NCBI GenBank assembly: GCA_021788565.1
Contig: JAJYKO010000152.1
Location: 1 to 9,167 of the forward strand
From: Chloroflexota bacterium
GTDB lineage: Bacteria > Chloroflexota > UBA6077
Length of the DNA: 9,167 nt
Direction of reading: 5' to 3'
Below the pieces are notes generated by a model. The model was not told the DNA's origin. It saw only the letters and a program-made list of their open reading frames with translations, and did no database searches. Positions 5,341-9,167 of the stretch are shown here, in pieces (the first letter of the stretch is position 1; every line of letters begins with the position of its first letter). Position numbers and translations under genes: made by a program.

Positions 5341-7163
5341 GACTGCTCCTCTCTCCCCGCAACCTGCCTGGCCGCCTCGACCACACGGTCCACTACCTGG
5401 GCGAAGCCGTCCTGGAACCATCCCGGCTCCAGCATGATAGTACTGGCCGCCGGCCCGTGCCTCTCCAGCCAGCCCGAGATGATGTTCACCTGATCCAGGC
5501 TCTGGGCATCGATGCGCACGACGGGACGGCTCCCGGCGGCCAGCCGTCTCGCCACCGCTGCCTGGAGCAGATCCTCCACCTCCCTCCGATCTGCGTCTCC
5601 GTCAGCGGCGTTCAGCCGGGTGCGACTCACCAGACGGCCGTCCCCAAAGACGAACAGCTCCACCCAGCCCGGGTGAAGGGACGGGCATACAGCCAGGACG
5701 TTCAGGCCGTCGATGGCCGGAGTCAGCAACTTCCTATGGGAGAGGGCAACGCCCAGGGCATCTATGGCATCCCGATAGACCGCCGCCGTCTCGAAATCTA
5801 GCCGCTCGGACGCCTCGTCTCGTCGCCGCACCAGGTCACCAACCAGATCCTCAGGGCTGCTCTCCAGCAGCCGGCACACCTCCGCCACGGCTTCCGAGTA
5901 GGCGGCCTGGTGCCCTCTTCCCAGGCACGGTGCAACACAGCGTCGCATCTGATAGTAGATGCAGCTCTCCCCGATGCTCCCGTGGTTGGGACACCGATCG
6001 TCCAGGAGCCGGAAGCACTTGCGCAGAATCTCCACAACCAGCTCCGTACTGCGCTGTCCACGGAAGGGGCCGAAGTAGAGGGAGTCGTCGTCGGAGACCC
6101 GCCGAGTCGTGTCCAGGTGTCGATAGTCCCCGTAGGTGCTGCCACCGTCCGTCGTCACCCTTATGAACGGATAGTCTCGATAGGAGCGTAGCAATACGTT
6201 GAAGGGCGGCTGGAAGTATTTGATCAGGCGTGACTCCTCCAGCAGCGCCTCCAACTCCGAAGCCGCCTGCTGGTGCTCGATGCTCTCCACCTGGCCCATC
6301 AGCCGCTTCACCTTGCCGCTCGCACCGGCACTGAAGTAGGAAGCGACTCGCTTTCGAAGGGAGACGGCCTTGCCTACATACAGCACAGCACCAGAGGGGG
6401 AGCGCATTATGTAGACTCCCGGCGCATCGGGCAGCGAGCGGCAGCGCTCAGAAAGCACCGCCATCTTCGCCGCACGATTCGCCCTGGGACTTCCTGGCGT
6501 GACTGCCTGGATGCGCTTCTCAATCTGGCCGAAGCCGAGGAAAGCCATCAGCTGGGCATCGCTCTGGACACCTCGCTCCTGAGCAAGTGGGAGCAGCCGG
6601 AGCAGCACCTCCGCCGTGGCGGAGGCGTCCCCGTAGGCCCGGTGGCGATCCGCCACGAATATGCCCAGGTACTGGGTGACGGCGTCCAGACTGCGTCGCG
6701 GCAGGCCGGGAAGCAGCCGCTTCGCAAGGCGTATGGTATCCACCGCGGGGTTGTGCAGATGTGGATGGCCGTTCGAATAGAGACCGTAGTTGATAAATCC
6801 TAGATCGAAGGAGGCGTTGTGCGCAACCAGAACGCTCTCTCCGAGGAACTCCAGAAAGGCGGGTATCACCTGCCCAAACGAGGGAGCATCGCGAACCATG
6901 TCATCCGTGATGCCGGTCATCAGCTGGATGAACATTGGGATCGGCCGGCCCGGGTTGACCAGGGTGGAGAATCGATCCACGACTTGCCCGCCGGTGACTC
7001 GGAGACAGCAGATCTCGGTGACGCCGTCTCTGTAAGCCGAGAGGCCGGTGGTCTCCACGTCCACGACGGTGTAGGTGAGGTCGTGCAACGGCACCGCACG
7101 CCCGCTGACGCGTGGTCCGCCATCCAACCGAGCGCTGAAAGGAGCAGATATCTCCACAGGCAC
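5337..7163 (-). CDS. DEDDh exonuclease fused to UvrC-type GIY-YIG nuclease, 608 residues
   Basis: This is a DNA-repair nuclease fusion. Residues 30-190 are a DnaQ-like 3'-5' exonuclease with D35 and E37 (VDVETTG), D120 (HNASFD), and H174 and D179 in the closing H-x4-D. Residues 244-330 are a GIY-YIG domain: GVY (249-251), YVGKA (262-266), R270 and the likely catalytic E310 in LLEESRLIK. Four cysteines (391, 401, 409, 413) match the UvrC iron-sulfur cysteines, with the same 8 and 4 spacing of the last three. A UVR (UvrB-contact) motif, RLDFETAAVYRDAI, lies near 454-467. The UvrC RNase H-like endonuclease and terminal helix-hairpin-helix are absent, so only UvrC-type 3' incision is expected, as in Cho. 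Mycobacterial Rv2191 has this architecture. The start is a GTG at 7163 with AAGG six bases upstream; a GTG two codons later is possible. The stop overlaps the next gene. Confidence 0.94.
   Translation of the reverse strand: MPVEISAPFSARLDGGPRVSGRAVPLHDLTYTVVDVETTGLSAYRDGVTEICCLRVTGGQVVDRFSTLVNPGRPIPMFIQLMTGITDDMVRDAPSFGQVIPAFLEFLGESVLVAHNASFDLGFINYGLYSNGHPHLHNPAVDTIRLAKRLLPGLPRRSLDAVTQYLGIFVADRHRAYGDASATAEVLLRLLPLAQERGVQSDAQLMAFLGFGQIEKRIQAVTPGSPRANRAAKMAVLSERCRSLPDAPGVYIMRSPSGAVLYVGKAVSLRKRVASYFSAGASGKVKRLMGQVESIEHQQAASELEALLEESRLIKYFQPPFNVLLRSYRDYPFIRVTTDGGSTYGDYRHLDTTRRVSDDDSLYFGPFRGQRSTELVVEILRKCFRLLDDRCPNHGSIGESCIYYQMRRCVAPCLGRGHQAAYSEAVAEVCRLLESSPEDLVGDLVRRRDEASERLDFETAAVYRDAIDALGVALSHRKLLTPAIDGLNVLAVCPSLHPGWVELFVFGDGRLVSRTRLNAADGDADRREVEDLLQAAVARRLAAGSRPVVRIDAQSLDQVNIISGWLERHGPAASTIMLEPGWFQDGFAQVVDRVVEAARQVAGREEQS
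5346..5351 (-). promoter_or_regulatory. Ribosome binding site GAGGAG of the helix-hairpin-helix gene
   Basis: GAGGAG lies on the minus strand, five bases before the ATG at 5340 and inside the last codons of the upstream nuclease gene. With the ATGA overlap it supports re-initiation by ribosomes finishing that gene. Confidence 0.7.
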
Positions 7164-7366
7164 AACCTGCCTTATTCTGGTTAGTCGCGATTAAACCGGA
7201 TCAATCGCCATCCAGAAAGTCTAGGGCGGAAGCGCACGCCGGTCAAGGTGGTACGGCCGCGGGACGCCGGCTCCCCTCGGGGCGCTCCGCATCATCCATG
7301 GCACTCATCATGCTTCTCGCCAGACTCCATGGAACATCAACTGAAAGCTGACAAGGGACACCGAGG
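7164..7366. promoter_or_regulatory. Divergent intergenic region between the nuclease and lipoprotein genes
   Basis: These 203 bases must hold both divergent promoters. I cannot assign either with confidence: the minus strand has a -10-like TTTAAT near 7191-7196 without a good -35. Symmetric elements are two CCATGG palindromes 31 bases apart (7296-7301, 7327-7332) and a weak GC hairpin near 7271-7283. No small gene or RNA was recognised. Confidence 0.4.
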
Positions 7367-8524
7367 GTGAGGTACGCCGCGCTGCTGGCTGCTCTCGCCA
7401 TCATGGCAATTAGCCTCGCTGGCTGTGCCTCAAGCAAAGGCGCCGCGGCAAAGCCTGGACAACCTACACCTACGGCAACTCCCGGCAGTCAGCCCACCAG
7501 GTTACCGCAGCCGGGATCCCAGCCACAATCGCCTTTCCCACCAGCGCCCACTGGAGAGCAGGGGCATCTACAACCCGGGTCGAATCCCTCCGTTCTTCCC
7601 GGAGCGGTGCTGATCGCGGACCGCGACAACAACCGGCTGATCGCCGTGGATCCCCAGGGTCGAATAATATGGCAGTTTCCACAGCCGGGCGACCTGCAGC
7701 CCGGACAACAGTTTCTGTCGCCGGACGATGCGTTCTTCACTCCAGACGGCAAGGAGATCATCGCGACCCACGAGCTCGACTTCTTCGTCACGATCATAGA
7801 TATCGCCAGCCGCCGCATCGTGTGGCAATACGGGAATCCAGGCGTACCTGGCTCCGCACCAGGTTATTTATGGAATCCAGACGATGCCGTCGTTTTGCCA
7901 GACGGCAACGTGCTACTTGCAGACATCAAAAACTGCCGCGTCCTGCTCATCGCGAGGGGAAGCCACCAGGTGCTCCGTAGCTTCGGCCGGCCGGGCCAGT
8001 GCGTCCATAACCCGCCTCAGACCTTCGGCAGTCCCAATGGCACGTTCCCGATGAGTAACGGCAACTACCTTATCACCGAGATCAACGGCGACTGGGCGGA
8101 CGAACTCACCCCGGACGGCCGGGTGATCTTCTCGACCAACCCGCCGGCAGTGAACTACCCATCGGACTCAAACGAGATTTCGCCCAATCGCTACCTCACA
8201 GCGGACTATTCTAGCCCCGGCAAGCTGGTAATCTTCGACCGAGCGGGCAAGGCGCTGTGGACCTTCGAGCCTTCGGGCGCAAATATGCTGGACCATCCCT
8301 CTCTGGCGCTGCCGCTGCCCAACGGCGACGTGATTTCGACGGACGATCGCAACAATAGGATCATAGTGGTAGATCCATCCACGAATCAGATCGTGTGGCA
8401 GTACGGTCAAACGGGAGTGTCCGGGTCATCTCCCGGCCTGCTGAACACTCCGGATGGCCTGGACATGGTGCCGCCCAACTCGCTGATGATTCGGCACCAC
8501 ACGACAGATGGCAAACATGGCTGA
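7367..8524 (+). CDS. Beta-propeller lipoprotein, 385 residues
   Basis: The protein begins with a lipoprotein signal peptide: a short basic start, a hydrophobic run (residues 4-18) and lipobox LAGC with C20 as the lipidated residue. It is therefore probably anchored on the outer face of the cytoplasmic membrane. Residues 21-78 are a Pro/Gln/Thr/Gly-rich linker. The rest shows six propeller-like repeats starting near 81, 131, 188, 232, 274 and 320. They share patterns such as VLIADRDNNRLIAVD and RIVWQYG; repeats two and six are the closest pair (WQYG followed by G-V-x-G-S-x-P-G). This resembles NHL, PQQ-type and arylsulfotransferase-like propellers. No catalytic residues were recognised, so a binding or scaffold role is as likely as an enzyme. 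The start is a GTG with AAGGG nine bases upstream, and the signal peptide confirms it. It is followed 45 bases later by a Crp-type regulator. The substrate is unknown. Confidence 0.85.
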   Translation: MRYAALLAALAIMAISLAGCASSKGAAAKPGQPTPTATPGSQPTRLPQPGSQPQSPFPPAPTGEQGHLQPGSNPSVLPGAVLIADRDNNRLIAVDPQGRIIWQFPQPGDLQPGQQFLSPDDAFFTPDGKEIIATHELDFFVTIIDIASRRIVWQYGNPGVPGSAPGYLWNPDDAVVLPDGNVLLADIKNCRVLLIARGSHQVLRSFGRPGQCVHNPPQTFGSPNGTFPMSNGNYLITEINGDWADELTPDGRVIFSTNPPAVNYPSDSNEISPNRYLTADYSSPGKLVIFDRAGKALWTFEPSGANMLDHPSLALPLPNGDVISTDDRNNRIIVVDPSTNQIVWQYGQTGVSGSSPGLLNTPDGLDMVPPNSLMIRHHTTDGKHG

Positions 8525-8534
8525 GACGCGCCGA

Positions 8535-8563
8535 TTGTAGAGGCAATCCGTCTCTGCTATTCT
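8535..8563 (+). promoter_or_regulatory. Candidate promoter of the Crp-type gene, implying a leaderless mRNA
   Basis: TTGTAG (8535-8540) and TATTCT (8558-8563) are exactly 17 bases apart, and the -10 is preceded by TGC as in an extended -10. The expected start point, six or seven bases after the -10, is the A of the ATG at 8570. No ribosome site precedes that ATG. A small inverted repeat GATTG/CAATC (8533-8537, 8544-8548) overlaps the -35 and could serve autoregulation. Confidence 0.5.
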
Positions 8564-8569
8564 CATGCT

Positions 8570-9167
8570 ATGAGCGTGCCGCCCGAGTTTCTCAAGCAGA
8601 TCCCCTACTTCGCGGGGCTCGCTGACCGCGAGCTGGGCCAGGTTCGTCCCCTCGTGCACGAGCGGAGCTATCCGCGTGGCGAGATGGTGATCCTGGAAGG
8701 TGAGCCGTGCGAGGCGATCTACTTCGTCAAGTCCGGCCGCGTCAAGGTGTTCAAGACGTCACCGGAGGGTCGGGAGCAGGTGCTCCGAATCATGAGGGCA
8801 GGAGACACCTTCAACGAGGTTCCCGTCTTCGACGGGGGCCCGAACCCGGCCAGCGTGGAGGCGCTGGATCCCACCTCACTCTACGTCCTTTCCGCGACCG
8901 ACCTGCAGTCCCTGATGCTGGAGTTGCCGGCCATATCCCGCAACGTCGTCCGCGTGCTTGCCTCCCGCCTGCGCCATCTAGTCGAACTGGTAGAGGACCT
9001 TTCCTTCCGGCACGTCACGGGACGTATCGCCAAGATCCTGTTGCAACATGCCCGAGAGGCGGCAGGAAACGGCGCGGGCAGGCTGACCCAACAGCAGATG
9101 GCGACCATGGCGGGCACGGCCAGGGAAATGGTCGGGCGTGCCCTGAAGGGGCTGGAGCAGGCCGGTG
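8570..9167 (+). CDS. Crp/Fnr family transcriptional regulator, partial (199 codons, runs off window)
   Basis: The reading frame is open from the ATG at 8570 to the window edge and is missing its carboxyl end. Residues about 10-118 are a cyclic-nucleotide-binding-type beta-roll (IPYFAGL, FVKSGRVKVFK, then FNEVPVFDGG at 81-90). Next come the long dimerisation helix (about 119-146) and the winged helix-turn-helix, with LTQQQMATMAGTAREMVGRA (172-191). The recognition helix has R185, E186 and R190, matching E. coli CRP R180, E181 and R185, so a TGTGA-type half-site is predicted. In the phosphate-binding cassette the position of CRP R82 is a proline (P93) and S83 is an alanine, so cAMP is probably not the ligand. 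No FNR-like amino-terminal cysteine cluster is present. The signal is unknown. It may regulate itself or the lipoprotein gene just upstream; neither is shown. Confidence 0.94.
   Translation, partial: MSVPPEFLKQIPYFAGLADRELGQVRPLVHERSYPRGEMVILEGEPCEAIYFVKSGRVKVFKTSPEGREQVLRIMRAGDTFNEVPVFDGGPNPASVEALDPTSLYVLSATDLQSLMLELPAISRNVVRVLASRLRHLVELVEDLSFRHVTGRIAKILLQHAREAAGNGAGRLTQQQMATMAGTAREMVGRALKGLEQAG

Noticed and set aside
5341..5421. Longer form of the helix-hairpin-helix protein starting near 5421
   Set aside because: The extra 27 residues overlap the nuclease gene, are Gly/Arg-rich and unlike the family. The ATG at 5340 has a ribosome site and an ATGA overlap.
7191..7204. FNR-like box TTAAA-CCGG-ATCAA
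   Set aside because: It matches 8 of 10 positions of TTGAT-N4-ATCAA, but the nearby regulator has a CRP-type, not FNR-type, recognition helix. One imperfect site is expected by chance.
1..9167. Mobile element, CRISPR array, toxin-antitoxin or defence system
   Set aside because: I saw no spaced repeats, terminal inverted repeats, transposase, integrase or phage-like genes on either strand. All gene space is accounted for by the seven genes listed.

Overview
The window is a GC-rich bacterial chromosome segment made almost entirely of ordinary cellular genes. I see no transposase, integrase, phage gene, CRISPR array, tRNA or rRNA. The DEDDh exonuclease/GIY-YIG fusion, the GTG starts and the protein styles suggest a Terrabacteria lineage, most likely Chloroflexota. 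That placement is an impression from protein features, not a computed result.

Left arm, minus strand, proteostasis. Reading right to left, a small heat-shock protein (4796 to 4380) is followed 31 bases later by the ATP-dependent protease Lon (4348 to 1853). After a 214-base gap comes the chaperonin GroEL (1638 to 10, complete). Together they cover holding (Hsp20), refolding (GroEL) and degradation (Lon) of damaged protein. Both the hsp20-lon unit and groEL have an inverted repeat at or just after a predicted transcription start, where a heat-shock repressor would bind. Neither repeat has the classical CIRCE sequence. No groES lies in the window.

Middle, minus strand, DNA repair. A 608-residue protein (7163 to 5337) joins a DEDDh 3'-5' exonuclease to the amino-terminal half of UvrC: GIY-YIG nuclease, a four-cysteine cluster and a UVR motif. 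Its stop codon overlaps the start of a 100-residue protein (5340 to 5038) that resembles the free-standing 8-kDa helix-hairpin-helix domain of family X DNA polymerases. The ATGA overlap implies coupled translation. This pair is the most system-like part of the window, because the small protein could supply the helix-hairpin-helix function that the truncated UvrC half lacks.

Right arm, plus strand, divergent. A lipoprotein with a proline-rich linker and a six-repeat beta-propeller (7367 to 8524) is followed by a Crp/Fnr-type regulator (8570 onward) that runs off the window end after 199 codons. The regulator keeps the CRP-type DNA-reading residues but lacks the cAMP-contacting arginine, and it looks leaderless.

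No stretch over 300 bases lacks a gene. The three larger gaps (1639-1852, 4797-5037, 7164-7366) hold the promoters, ribosome binding sites and inverted repeats listed below.
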